NCBI RefSeq assembly: GCF_029893805.1
Contig: NZ_JARXYP010000002.1
Location: forward strand, 8,556,001 to 8,620,000
DNA from: Streptomyces sp. SAI-135
GTDB lineage: Bacteria > Actinomycetota > Actinomycetes > Streptomycetales > Streptomycetaceae
Direction of reading: 5' to 3'
DNA length: 64,000 nucleotides
Shown here in pieces: positions 22,711 to 31,400 of the stretch. The first letter of the stretch is position 1. Each line of letters opens with the position of its first letter. A program made the translations under genes and the position numbers. The notes beneath the pieces were generated by a model. That model saw only the letters and a program-made list of their open reading frames with translations. It did not search any database and had not been told where the DNA came from.

Positions 22711-23051
22711 GTGGCCACACGGGGCGTGTCGGAGATACGTGTCGGCACCGGAACACCCTCGGCGGTGGCGCCGGACCGGACCGCCGAGGGCGTCGGGACC
22801 GACTCCGCGGAGGTGACCGGGCGGGGCTGCGGGCTGTTGGACACGCCCTGAGCGAACGCGCCCGTCAGGAACAGGAGTCCGACACCGGCCCCGGCGAGGG
22901 TCAGCGCCGATCCGGTGGCCATCCAGACCCGCCGCGCCCGCTGCCGGGCACGGACTCCGGCCCGCAGCCGGGTCCGGTGCCGTTCCTCGTAGGGCGTGTC
23001 CCTGCGACCGTCACGCATCATGCGTGCCAGTTCCTGCTCGAAGTGATCCAT
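22689..23051 (-). CDS. Small single-TM protein, probable anti-sigma partner
   Basis: A 120-residue protein: a charged cytoplasmic N-terminus (MDHFEQELARMMRDGRRDTP.., about 43 residues), one TM helix (VWMATGSALTLAGAGVGLLF), and a Ser/Pro/Val-rich exterior tail. It follows the ECF sigma gene by only 12 bases, as anti-sigma factors do, and its N-terminus resembles the short sigma-binding helices of such proteins. No zinc-binding HxxxCxxC motif is present. The anti-sigma role is inferred from position and topology. Confidence 0.65.
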   Translation of the reverse strand: MDHFEQELARMMRDGRRDTPYEERHRTRLRAGVRARQRARRVWMATGSALTLAGAGVGLLFLTGAFAQGVSNSPQPRPVTSAESVPTPSAVRSGATAEGVPVPTRISDTPRVATWSDPTR

Positions 23052-23063
23052 GGCTCCTTCTTG

Positions 23064-23660
23064 TCACTCGACCGGCGCGACCGGCGCGACCGACTCGACG
23101 GACTCGACTGGCTCGACGGACTTGACCGGCTCCACTGGCGCGACGGACTCGACCGAGTCGAGCGGCTCCACCGGCTCGGCCATCAGCCGCCGCAGCCGCG
23201 CGACCCCTCGGGACGTCAGCGAACGGGCCGTCCCCACCGGGCACCCCAGCAGCCGCGCCACCTGCTGCTCGGGCAGGTCCTGGTAGTACCGCAGCACCAC
23301 CGCGGCCCGCTGCCGGGCCGGCAGCAGCGCCAACACGGCCTCCAGACGCGTTCGTTCGTCCACTACGGCGGACTCGTCGCCCACCCCGGGCGGGTCGGGC
23401 ATCTCGGCCACCGGCTGTTCGCCCCACCAGCGCCGCCGCGCGGACCGTGCCGCGGCGCGCACCAGCACCCGTCGCACATACGCCTCGGGCGCCTGTTCGG
23501 CCACCCTCGGCCAGGCGAACCACAGCTTGACCAGCGCCTCCTGGAGCAGGTCCTCCGCCCGGTGCCGGTCGCCTCCCGTGAGCAGCCGAGCCAGATGGTG
23601 CAGCGCCGACCACCGGACCGCCACGAACCGGTCGAACTCATCGGTCCGCAACCGCCCCAT
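23064..23660 (-). CDS. ECF sigma factor (SigE70 type)
   Basis: A 198-residue sigma factor. Region 2 is DEFDRFVAVRWSALHHLARLLTG followed by DRHRAEDLLQEALVKLWFAW (about residues 7-50). Region 4 is EAVLALLPARQRAAVVLRYY, then LPEQQVARLLGCPVGTARSL with a helix-turn-helix (about 110-150). This is the layout of the small actinobacterial SigE70 group. The ATG at 23660 is chosen because region 2 begins at once. The last about 37 residues are a low-complexity tail of SVE/PVE repeats, unusual for the group. The membrane partner gene follows at 12 bases. Confidence 0.88.
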   Translation of the reverse strand: MGRLRTDEFDRFVAVRWSALHHLARLLTGGDRHRAEDLLQEALVKLWFAWPRVAEQAPEAYVRRVLVRAAARSARRRWWGEQPVAEMPDPPGVGDESAVVDERTRLEAVLALLPARQRAAVVLRYYQDLPEQQVARLLGCPVGTARSLTSRGVARLRRLMAEPVEPLDSVESVAPVEPVKSVEPVESVESVAPVAPVE

Positions 23661-23879
23661 CAGAGCCGCCCCCTGTCCTCTGCCGCCAACATGTGCTCTT
23701 CCCTCTCCATCAAAGGCACTGGACCCCGCGCCGCTATGCGCTCCGAACACGTGGCGTGGATCACATGGGCTGCGCCCGTTAGAGGCGTGCCGCCACCCGT
23801 CGATCCGGCTCCGGCCTGCCAGGGCATCATGGACAGGGCGGACGGAGGAGACATGTCCGTCGCGCCCGGAGAGGACAGC

Positions 23880-24524
23880 ATGAGCGCACGGACCAGCGGC
23901 CGGCGGCCCTACCGCAACGACAGACGGGCGGAGGCCGCCGCGGAGACACGGGCGGCGATTCTCGATGCGGCTCTGCGCCTCTTCGTCGAGCACGGATACG
24001 CCAGGGTCACGATCAGCGACATCGCGAGAAACGCCGGAACTGCGGTGCCCACGGTGTACGCCAGCACCGGTGGCAAGGCCGCCATCCTGAGCATTCTGAT
24101 AAACCGTGGGGTGGACGACCCGGTCGTCGAACAGACCCTGGACAAGGTGCGCTCCGCGTCCGACGCCAGGGCGGCGATCAAGGCCTTGGCCCACGGGGTG
24201 CGCCTGGACAACGAACGCCATCTGGACATCGTCCAGGTCATGATCACCGCCGCCGCCGTGGAACGAGGAGTCGAGGAGGAGCTCCACCGGGTCGCCGCCG
24301 CCTACCGGCAGGCCCTCGGGGTGCTCGCGGAACGTCTGGCGGAGCTGGGGGCGCTGCGTCCCGGACTGAGTCATGAGCGGGCCACCGACATGCTGTGGTT
24401 CCTCTTCGGGCTGCCGTCCTGGCGCTTGTTCGTGGCAGAGCGCAACTGGTCCTGGGACGAGACGGAGCGCTGGCTCGCGGAGCAGGCCGCCGCCGCTCTG
24501 CTCCCGGGGCCGGACGACCGCTGA
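23880..24524 (+). CDS. TetR-family regulator
   Basis: A 214-residue TetR protein. The HTH region is ILDAALRLFVEHGYARVTIS, then DIARNAGTAVPTVYASTGGKAAILS (about residues 25-70), in which the usual YYHF-type recognition segment reads VYASTGGKAAI, as in a common actinobacterial subgroup. The C-terminal domain ends with MLWFLFGLPSWRLFVAERNWS. ATG 23880 has GAGAGG at good spacing; ATG 23853 with GGAGGAG is also possible. It is divergent from the ECF sigma gene and convergent with the MGT glycosyltransferase; its target is uncertain. Confidence 0.85.
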   Translation: MSARTSGRRPYRNDRRAEAAAETRAAILDAALRLFVEHGYARVTISDIARNAGTAVPTVYASTGGKAAILSILINRGVDDPVVEQTLDKVRSASDARAAIKALAHGVRLDNERHLDIVQVMITAAAVERGVEEELHRVAAAYRQALGVLAERLAELGALRPGLSHERATDMLWFLFGLPSWRLFVAERNWSWDETERWLAEQAAAALLPGPDDR

Positions 24525-24535
24525 CGGAGACCTGC

Positions 24536-24585
24536 CGGGGCGGTCGCGGCGCCACCGTGGTGCGCGTGGTGCCGGTACCGCCCCG
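24536..24585. terminator. Long hairpin between convergent genes
   Basis: Outer arms CGGGGCGGT and ACCGCCCCG pair over 9 bp. Inner arms GGCGCCAC and GTGGTGCC pair with one mismatch. The hairpin lies between the TetR and glycosyltransferase stop codons, so it may serve both strands. Confidence 0.6.
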
Positions 24586-24637
24586 CGGCACGGCGGGAGT
24601 TTCCTCCGCCGTGCCGGGTCGACAGCAGGGACAGAGG

Positions 24638-25768
24638 TCAGCCGAGAAGGCCTACCAGTTGCGCGGCGACCTCATCGGGTGAGGGCATCGCCGCGATCTG
24701 CTCGGCCGCACGGCGCGCGTTGTCCCGGTACTCCGTGTTGCCGAGCACCTCGTCCACCGCTGCCGCGACGGCCTCCGCCCCGGCGGGTGGCATCACGGCG
24801 ACGCCGGTGCGCGAGCCCGCGACGGCGCCCGCCTGGAGGAACTGGTCGGCTCCCTGCGGTACGACCACCATCGGCAGGCCGCGCGAGAGCGTGCCCAGGG
24901 TGGTGCCCGCTCCGCCGTGGGTGACCACCAGGTCGATGCCGCCCAGCAGTTCGGCCAGCGGAGTGAAGCCGACGAATTCGACCTGGTCGAACCCGTCGCC
25001 GTAGTCCGAGGCCGCGGCGGTCAGGCCGAGGGTCACCACCAGATCCGCCTTGGCGGACAGGGCGTCCACGATCGGGCGCAGGACCTCGGGTGCGGCAAAG
25101 TGCGTGCCGAAGGAGAGCAGCACCTTGGGCCGGGTGCCGGCGCCGGACGAGTCCGCGGCGGCCGTGTCCGGTGTGCCGGGGCCGCGGTGGGCCTCCGGGC
25201 GCAGCGCAAGACGGCCCTCGGGTGCCTGCCAGTCCGGGCCGCGGAGTGCTTCGGGGCACGGATCCAGGTACCAGGTGGGCTGAGGGGCGGTCAGGCCCCG
25301 TTCCTTGTAGCGGCGCTCGGCCACGGCGTCGAAGACGTCGGTGAACTGGGCTGGGATCGGCGGGCCGAACGCGAGCTTGGCGTAGGGGACTTGGAGGGCG
25401 GCCGCAACGAGCGGGCCCACATAGTCGGTGGCCTCGGCGACGATCAGATCCGGACCGAACTCGCGCGCCGCGGCGATGGCCGCGTCCGCGGTGAGGTCGA
25501 TCCGCGCTCCGGCGAACAGTTCGGCGGCCACCGCGGGGTCGGGCACCGTCGGGTCGTCCACACCGGCCAGCCGGGCCGCCTCCATGAGGAGTTCGGGGAT
25601 TTCGGGGCCGACGGGGAGCAGGGTGATGCCTTCGGCGGCGAACAGGGGCCCGAAGGACGCCGAGGTGATCACGGCGACTTCGTCGCCGCGGTCACGGAAG
25701 GCGCGGGCGAGGGGCAGCTCCGGCAGCAGGTGCCCGTGCTGCGGAGTGCTCGAGAAGAGGATACGCAT
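24638..25768 (-). CDS. MGT-type glycosyltransferase (GT1)
   Basis: A 376-residue GT-B glycosyltransferase. The N-terminus RILFSSTPQHGHLLPELPLARAF carries the conserved His (about residue 11) used as catalytic base. The C-terminal donor site is HGGAGTTLGTLSRGLPMVVVPQGADQ (about 289-314), typical of macrolide and antibiotic glycosyltransferases. It probably glycosylates a small hydrophobic acceptor for resistance or tailoring; donor and acceptor are unknown. Palindromes at 25785-25829 precede the start at ATG 25768, so it is probably regulated. Confidence 0.9.
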   Translation of the reverse strand: MRILFSSTPQHGHLLPELPLARAFRDRGDEVAVITSASFGPLFAAEGITLLPVGPEIPELLMEAARLAGVDDPTVPDPAVAAELFAGARIDLTADAAIAAAREFGPDLIVAEATDYVGPLVAAALQVPYAKLAFGPPIPAQFTDVFDAVAERRYKERGLTAPQPTWYLDPCPEALRGPDWQAPEGRLALRPEAHRGPGTPDTAAADSSGAGTRPKVLLSFGTHFAAPEVLRPIVDALSAKADLVVTLGLTAAASDYGDGFDQVEFVGFTPLAELLGGIDLVVTHGGAGTTLGTLSRGLPMVVVPQGADQFLQAGAVAGSRTGVAVMPPAGAEAVAAAVDEVLGNTEYRDNARRAAEQIAAMPSPDEVAAQLVGLLG

Positions 25769-25784
25769 GTGCGGAGTCTAGGAC

Positions 25785-25829
25785 ATTCGATGAAGTGTGA
25801 CTTTATCGAATATGCCGAGCGCTCGATAT
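25785..25829. promoter_or_regulatory. Palindromic operators upstream of the glycosyltransferase
   Basis: The first is a 27 bp dyad with 12-base arms (ATTCGATGAAGT / ACTTTATCGAAT, one mismatch) around GTG (25785-25811). Next to it lies CGAGCGCTCG (25816-25825) flanked by AT and AT. The dyad starts 17 bases upstream of the glycosyltransferase ATG and differs in sequence from the GTCACC-type sites nearby. Confidence 0.65.
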
Positions 25830-25855
25830 GTGTCCCGGAGTGCGTTTCGTCATTC

Positions 25856-25876
25856 GTCACCAACTTGACTGGTGAC
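25856..25876. promoter_or_regulatory. Operator GTCACC-N9-GGTGAC (perfect), distal Ohr site
   Basis: Arms at 25856-25861 and 25871-25876 flank the centre AACTTGACT, which contains a TTGACT -35-like hexamer. It is the first of two sites, 41 bp apart, before the Ohr gene. Confidence 0.85.
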
Positions 25877-25896
25877 GTGATGGCTGCCATGATTAC

Positions 25897-25917
25897 GTCA
25901 CCGCTTCAACCGGTGAC
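25897..25917. promoter_or_regulatory. Operator GTCACC-N9-GGTGAC (perfect), proximal Ohr site
   Basis: Arms at 25897-25902 and 25912-25917 flank the centre GCTTCAACC. It lies 61 bases upstream of ATG 25979. The spacing of 41 bp between the two sites is close to four helical turns. Confidence 0.85.
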
Positions 25918-25978
25918 ATGGAAAGTGTGCAGGCCGGAGGCGTCACGACCACTTCGACCCAGCTGGGGAGCATCAGCC

Positions 25979-26404
25979 ATGGCAGTCAGCTACACCGCCG
26001 TTGTCGACGTCGACGGAGAAGGCCGGAACGGCGGCCACGTCCGCTCCTCCGACGGTCTGCTGGAGACTTCCCTAGCCCTCCCCAAGGAACTCGGCGGCGC
26101 CGGCACCGCGACCAACCCCGAGCAGCTCCTGGCCGCGGGCTGGGCCGCGTGCTTCCTCGGCGCCCTGCGCCGAGCGGCCACCACCCGCAAGATCCGGCTC
26201 ACCAGAACGACCATCACCGCCGAGATCACGCTCACCCACGGCGACGACGGCGAGTTCTCCCTCTCCGCGGTCCTCAGCCCCGTCCTCGGCGGCGTCGACC
26301 AGGCCACCGCACAGGAGCTCGCCGAGGCCGCGCACCAGATCTGCCCGTACTCCAAGGCCACGCGCGACAACATCCCCGTCACCATCGCCGCCTCCGCCGC
26401 CTGA
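25979..26404 (+). CDS. Organic hydroperoxide resistance protein (Ohr/OsmC family)
   Basis: A 141-residue protein, the normal Ohr length. The peroxidatic Cys is in NPEQLLAAGWAACFLGAL (Cys at about residue 60) and the resolving Cys in HQICPYSKATRDNI (about 124). It reduces organic hydroperoxides in the cytoplasm with electrons from lipoyl or other thiols. Two GTCACC-N9-GGTGAC sites precede it, so it is the clearest detoxification gene of that regulon. GGGGAG lies eight bases upstream of the ATG. Further genes follow in the same direction: small ORF, VOC protein, flavoprotein fragment. Confidence 0.92.
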   Translation: MAVSYTAVVDVDGEGRNGGHVRSSDGLLETSLALPKELGGAGTATNPEQLLAAGWAACFLGALRRAATTRKIRLTRTTITAEITLTHGDDGEFSLSAVLSPVLGGVDQATAQELAEAAHQICPYSKATRDNIPVTIAASAA

Positions 26405-26495
26405 GCGGCCCCCCGACCGCGGGTCCCGTGTCCCCTGCGCGGGACCCGCACCCCCCTTCCGAACCCCACCACCGACCGAGGAGCGAGGGCAGGAC

Positions 26496-26693
26496 ATGGC
26501 CGCCACGACGCACACACCCGTACGGATCACCGTCCGCCCCCGCCCGGATCGCGCACGTGCCACCGACCAACGGCGGCCCCGGCGCGCGGCGACACCCGAG
26601 AGCCAGGACCGGCCGACCGACACACAGGTGTGGAACTGGGCGGAGAGTGCGGCCCTCGCCGGACACGGTCCGTCCGCCCTCGACTTCCTGTGA
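26496..26693 (+). CDS. Small ORF of unknown function (65 residues)
   Basis: A 65-codon frame from ATG 26496 (MAATTHTPVRITVRPRP.. to ..HGPSALDFL) with mostly G/C third positions and an AGG-containing leader (GAGGGCAGGAC). It is basic in the middle and ends with the hydrophobic WNWAESAALAG. It sits in the Ohr-to-VOC series, with 91 and 58 bases to its neighbours. It may be a real small protein or the remnant of a larger gene; I recognise no family. Confidence 0.4.
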   Translation: MAATTHTPVRITVRPRPDRARATDQRRPRRAATPESQDRPTDTQVWNWAESAALAGHGPSALDFL

Positions 26694-26751
26694 CCCGGCG
26701 CCGGACCGGCGAACGACGCGAAGAACAACCATCGAAAGCGAGATCACAGCC

Positions 26752-27198
26752 ATGGACATGAAGCTCGAAGTCGTCATCCTGCCCGTCTCCGACGTGGACC
26801 GGGCCAAGGGCTTCTACGTGGAACAGCTCGGCTGGCGCCTCGACGCCGACTTCCCGATCAACGACGGGTACCGGATCGTCCAGGTCACCCCGCCCGGCTC
26901 CGAGTGCTCCGTCATCTTCGGCGAGGGCCTCACCCAGCAGGAGGCGGGCACGCTCCACGGCCTCCAACTGACCGTCACCGACATCCTCGACGCCCAGAAG
27001 GAGCTGACCGCACGCGGTGTGGAGGTCTCCGGCCCGTTCCGCGACGAGACCGGCGCCTTCCACCACGCCGGCGACACCCACCGCGTGCCCGGCACGCACC
27101 CCGAACGGGCCAGCTACGGAACCTTCGCCGCCTTCAAGGACCTCGACGGCAACGAGTGGTTCCTGCAGGAGGTCACCGAGCGCGCCCCCGGCCGCTGA
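26752..27198 (+). CDS. VOC-family (glyoxalase/bleomycin-resistance-like) protein
   Basis: A 148-residue protein starting at ATG 26752. It has the paired beta-alpha-beta-beta-beta modules of the vicinal oxygen chelate fold: LEVVILPVSDVDRAKGFYVEQLGWRL at the start, LHGLQLTVTDILDAQKELTARGVEV in the middle, and YGTFAAFKDLDGNEWFLQEV at the end with the metal-site-like Glu. Members are dioxygenases, glyoxalases or drug-binding proteins; the activity is not predictable. It lies in the series downstream of the double-operator Ohr gene, which suggests a role in detoxification. Confidence 0.87.
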   Translation: MDMKLEVVILPVSDVDRAKGFYVEQLGWRLDADFPINDGYRIVQVTPPGSECSVIFGEGLTQQEAGTLHGLQLTVTDILDAQKELTARGVEVSGPFRDETGAFHHAGDTHRVPGTHPERASYGTFAAFKDLDGNEWFLQEVTERAPGR

Positions 27199-27242
27199 GT
27201 CCGTCCGCCCCTTCCCACCGGCAAGCGGCCACCGGAGGACAC

Positions 27243-27470
27243 ATGCCGACCGAGAACACCCACACCTACGACGTCATAGTGATTGGCGCGGGCCTCGTCG
27301 GCGAGAACGTCGCGGACCGCACCAGCGCCGCAGGACTGAGCACCGTGCTCGTGGAGAGCGAACTGGCCGGCGGCGAATGTTCCTACTGGGCCTGCGAACC
27401 CAGCAAGGCCCTGCTGCGCCCCGTCCTGCTGCGCGCCGACGCCGCGCACGTACCGGGTCTGGCGGCCGCA
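27243..27470 (+). pseudogene. Truncated FAD/NAD(P)-dependent disulfide-reductase-like gene
   Basis: From ATG 27243 the frame reads YDVIVIGAGLVGENVADRTS (FAD GxGxxG motif), then VESELAGGECSYWACEPSKALLRP, the redox-active site region of mercuric reductase or dihydrolipoamide dehydrogenase-like flavoproteins. Here the usual CxxxxC is GECSYWACEPSK. Family similarity ends after about 75 residues, near AAHVPGLAA. An intact member would have about 450 residues. The rest was lost at the junction with the opposite-strand gene ending at 27552. Confidence 0.75.
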
Positions 27471-27551
27471 CATGTGTGCCGGGAGTCCTGGGAGTCCGCC
27501 GTCCTGGTGGACCTCCAGGAGCACCCGTCGGCCGATCGACCGTCGCCGGTG

Positions 27552-28106
27552 TCAGCCGGCGTCCTTCTCGACCAGGGTGTACATGACGGACCGCTCGTGC
27601 TTGTGGCGCCGGATACGGCCCTTGGCGACCAGGGACTCGAGGGTGTTGCGCACCACCTGCGGGGTGGGGTTGCGGTCCGGGTGCTTCTCCAGGAGTTCCT
27701 CCCGCAACTCCTTCGCCGGCCGCGGCTCCTCGTACTGACCGAGGAGCTCCGACAACAGGTCACCGAGCAGCGGCTGCGGCGACTTCCCCTTCGCACTGGC
27801 CTTCGCAGGGGCGGTGGCCTTGGGGGACTTGGTCGGCGCGGAACGTCGTGCCGAGGACCGGGCCGGCTTCTGATGCGTCTTCGTGACGGCCGGCTCGTCC
27901 TGCACCTGCTCGGGCAGACGGTTCGCGTCCGCGAAACCCTCGTACCGCTCGGCCAGGTTGAGGATGTCCGTGAGGAGGCCCTCCTCCTGCTTCAGGACGG
28001 CGAGCCTGTCCTCCAGCTCCTTCTGTCGCCGACGGTTCTCCTCCAGGTCCGATGCGGCTTGTGCTACGTACCGCGATCGGAGCGTGGCGGCGGATTGGCT
28101 GGTCAC
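27552..28106 (-). CDS. Conserved hypothetical protein, coiled coil plus winged-helix-like end
   Basis: A 184-residue protein. Residues about 15-55 form a coiled coil (DLEENRRRQKELEDRLAVLK..). Residues 75-115 are a basic Ala/Lys/Pro/Ser linker resembling histone H1 tails. The C-terminal 70 residues (LLGDLLSELLGQYEEPRPAK, then ELREELLEKHPDRNPTPQVV and TLESLVAKGRIRRHKHERSV) look like a winged helix of the kind used in DNA binding. Streptomyces has several such proteins of unknown role. The opposite-strand neighbour is the broken flavoprotein gene. Confidence 0.75.
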   Translation of the reverse strand: MTSQSAATLRSRYVAQAASDLEENRRRQKELEDRLAVLKQEEGLLTDILNLAERYEGFADANRLPEQVQDEPAVTKTHQKPARSSARRSAPTKSPKATAPAKASAKGKSPQPLLGDLLSELLGQYEEPRPAKELREELLEKHPDRNPTPQVVRNTLESLVAKGRIRRHKHERSVMYTLVEKDAG

Positions 28107-28340
28107 AACCGTTCACTCCCTCGATTGAATGACGTTGCGCATCGTACCCACGCTCCAGGTGCCCGTGGGACAAGTGTCACCGCCAGGTGGTTCGCCCTTC
28201 GTTTGTACTGCCCGGTAAGTGTGTCGCAGAACCGCCGCCGAGGCGATCCCCCGCAGCCCGCCCTCCCTTTCACATCCGGTTCACATGTCACCCTGATGTG
28301 TCTCGGGCAGCCGCCCCGACCGGTCGACGGGAAAACGAAG

Positions 28341-28367
28341 GCGGGCGCCCTGGAGAAGGGCGCCCGC
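28341..28367 (-). terminator. Hairpin terminator after the GH2 gene
   Basis: A 10 bp perfect stem (GCGGGCGCCC / GGGCGCCCGC) with a 7-base loop lies 36 bases past the GH2 stop codon. On the minus strand it is followed by CTTCGTTTTC, a short T-rich tail. Confidence 0.75.
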
Positions 28368-28402
28368 GTGGAGGGGTGGGAGGGCCGGGCCCGCCCGTCG
28401 GC

Positions 28403-31400
28403 TCAGCCGCGTGCCGTGACCGGGGGAGTGTTGTATCCCTCCGCCCGCAACCTCGGCCGGTTCGACGGCAGGGCGGAGGCGGGCCACGACAGGGTGACCG
28501 TCCGGCTCTCACCGGGCAGCAGCCACAGGTAGTTGTCGTCGTAGAGCGTCGGCAGCACCCGGGTGCCGTCCTCGTCCAGCAGGGAGAGCCGGACCATCGC
28601 CGCGACCTCGGACCCGCGGTTGCGGACCGTGGCGGTCGCCGTACGCCTCTCCCCGTCACCCGACACCTTCGTGAGAGAGGCGGACAGCTTGGCCTGCCGG
28701 GCCTGGTTGAGGGCGCGCAGGGCCTCGGGGGTGCGGCAGCGCCAGTAGGTGTTGCGCGAGCGGACCTTGCCGGCTCCGTCCGTGAGGGTCAGCCGCAGCA
28801 GGTGCAGATCCGGCAGGTCCTCCGCGGGCGCCGCGGTGAACGCCGGGACTGAGGCGGCGGGCTCCACGTCCACCCGTGCGGTCCGCGTGCCGGCGATCCG
28901 GCGGCCGGACAGGTCGTACGTCTCCGCCCTGACCGTCGCCCCCTTGAGCACCTGGCGGGTGTGGTTGACCGCGATGACCTGCCACTTCACCGGGTCGGCC
29001 TGGACGTGCAGGGGCTCGCAGGCGTTCCGGCAGCCGAAGTAGGCGCCGTTGACGTCGAAGTCGTAGTCGTACGTCTGCCAGACAGTGCTGTGCCAGGCCG
29101 GGTGGGACATCCACAGCATCAACCCGCTGGCGTTGTCCCACAGGTTGGCGTTCCACGCCTCGAACATGGCGCGGAAGTTCTCGTAGTTGACGAACTGCGC
29201 CTTGCGCGTGAAGTCGTCCAGGTCGCGGGCGGTGCCGAGGCGGGTCTCGACGGCCGCCTTGTAGTTCTGCGGGGCCTGGTTGCCGCGCTCGCTCCAGTCG
29301 TGGAGGTACCAGGCGCCCCCGATGGGCCACTCGGGCCCGTCCTCGCCGACCATCGCGCGGGTGCTGGCGGCGGTGGACACGACGGGCATGCCGATCTCGG
29401 TGTGGAAGCCGAAGTCCTTGCTGCCGTACGTCGACGGGTCGAAGTACCGCTCCGGCTCGACATAGCCGTAGGGGCCGCCGCCGGTGACGATGCCGCCGGC
29501 GGAGTTGTTCTGGTAGAGCACGCCGGGCACCTGGCTCTGGACCGCCTTGCGCATGCCCTCGTCCACCGCGGCCGGCGGGTTGCCCTCGTTGGCGCCGCAC
29601 CACACCGCCACACTCGGGTGGATGCGGTAGCGCAGCACGGTGTCGCGGGCCGTGGACACGAACGCCTCGTGGTCCGGCGGGTCCATGCCCCAGGCGTTGG
29701 GGAAGTCGTTCCACACCAGGATGCCGTGGGCGTCGCAGGCGGCGTAGAACTCCTCGCGGTTGCTGCTGCCGACCCAGTTGCGGATCATCGTGAAGTTCAT
29801 GGCCCGGTGCATGCGCACCGCCGCGTCCATCCGCTCGGCGGGCATCCGGCGCAGCAGTTCGTCCCAGCCCCAGTTGCCGCCGCGCACCAGCACCCGGACG
29901 CCGTTGACGCTGATCTTCAGCGGGTCCGGGGTGTTGGTGACGGTGGTGACATCGGTCCAGGTGTCACCGTCGTCGGAGACCTGGACGGTGTACGTCTTCG
30001 GGTACGCCTGCTCCCAGACCACGGCCACCCGGTCGAAGCGCCGGCTCGCGCCCAGGTCGACCTGGAGCCACTGGTTGTCCTCGTAGGCGGAGGACCAGCG
30101 GGTGCCGGGGGCGCCGTCGGTGGCGTGGGCGGCCGGGTGGCCGTCCTCCTCGCTGGAGGCTCTCGCGTCCCGGTGCAGGGCCAGGTCGGTGCCCGGCTCG
30201 GCGCTGTCGATGACGGCGAGGGACCACAGGGAGTTGCCCCAGCTGGTGTTGCGCACGCCGCAGGACAGTCGGACGTAACGGGCCGTACGGGCCTCGAAGT
30301 CGGTCACCCGCAGGCTGGCGTCACCGCTGTTGAAGGGCAGCGGCACGGCCGTGTTGTCCACCGACGCGGCGTCCGTCCACTGGTCGCCGTCCGCGGAGAC
30401 CTGCACGACGAAGGTCCGTGCGTAGGCCTGCTCCCAGACGAGGTCGACCCGGTCGAAGGACTGCACCGAGCCGAGGTCGACGCGGATCCACTGGTCGTCG
30501 GCGAAGGCGGAGGACCAGCGGGTGTTCGGGTCGCCGTCGGTGGCGTTGGCGGCCGCGTGGCCGTCCTCGTCCGTGGTGGAGGCTTCGGCGGGGGCGTGCA
30601 GGGCGAGGTCGGTGCCGGGGCGTGCGCTGTCGAACACCGACAGGGTCCACAGGGAACTGCCCCAGTCGGTGGCCCGGGTCAGGCAGCGCACCCGGACGTG
30701 CCGGGCGCGCTGGTCGCCGAGCTGGACTGTCTGGGTGTACGCGTCGGAGGACGGGGTGAACTTCAGCGGGGTGTCGTACTCGTAGCCGAACTGCCGTATG
30801 CCGAAACGGGTGGTGCGCCGGTCGCTCTCGGCGCCGCCGGTGCGGGCGGTCAGGGTCAGCTCGTGCAGGGTGGGCTCGCCCAGACCGTTCGGCCACCACA
30901 GGTCGGGGTTCTTCAGCCGCAGGGCGTTGAAGGCGTCGGGAGTGAAGATGACATCGATGTCTTTCCCGGCCGGGACGGTGACCGTGCGCGAGACGCGGAC
31001 GTCGCCGAACGCGGCGGAGACGGTGGCCTCGTGGTCCGTCGTGTCGGCGTTGCGCACCGGGATCGTCACGGTGAGCTCGGCGACCGACAGGTCCGGCAGC
31101 TCGGGCAGCGCGGTGTCCACCCGTGGGTCGCCGATGACGATGTGGCCGGTCGATCTCAGCCGCACGTGGTTCCAGATGCCGGCCGCCCGGTCCCGGACCG
31201 CGGGCATCCAGTCCCATCCCGAAGAGGCGAGGTACGTCGGCGAGTTGAGGTTCATCGTGTTGGCTCCGGCGTCCACCCAGGCCTCGCCCGCCGGGCCCTT
31301 GTCACCGGGGCTGCCGGGCACCGGCATGGGGGAGACGCGCACGGCGAGCGCGTTGCCGCCCTCGGCGGCCAGCAGGCCGGTGATGTCGTGGGCGGAGCGG

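Noticed and set aside
24638..27198. Small antibiotic biosynthesis cluster around the MGT glycosyltransferase
   Set aside because: No scaffold-building enzyme (PKS, NRPS, terpene synthase or RiPP enzyme) is nearby; the glycosyltransferase more likely serves resistance or detoxification.
28160..28180. GTCACC followed by GGTGG near 28163
   Set aside because: The spacing between the arms is only four bases, not nine, and the second arm is imperfect.
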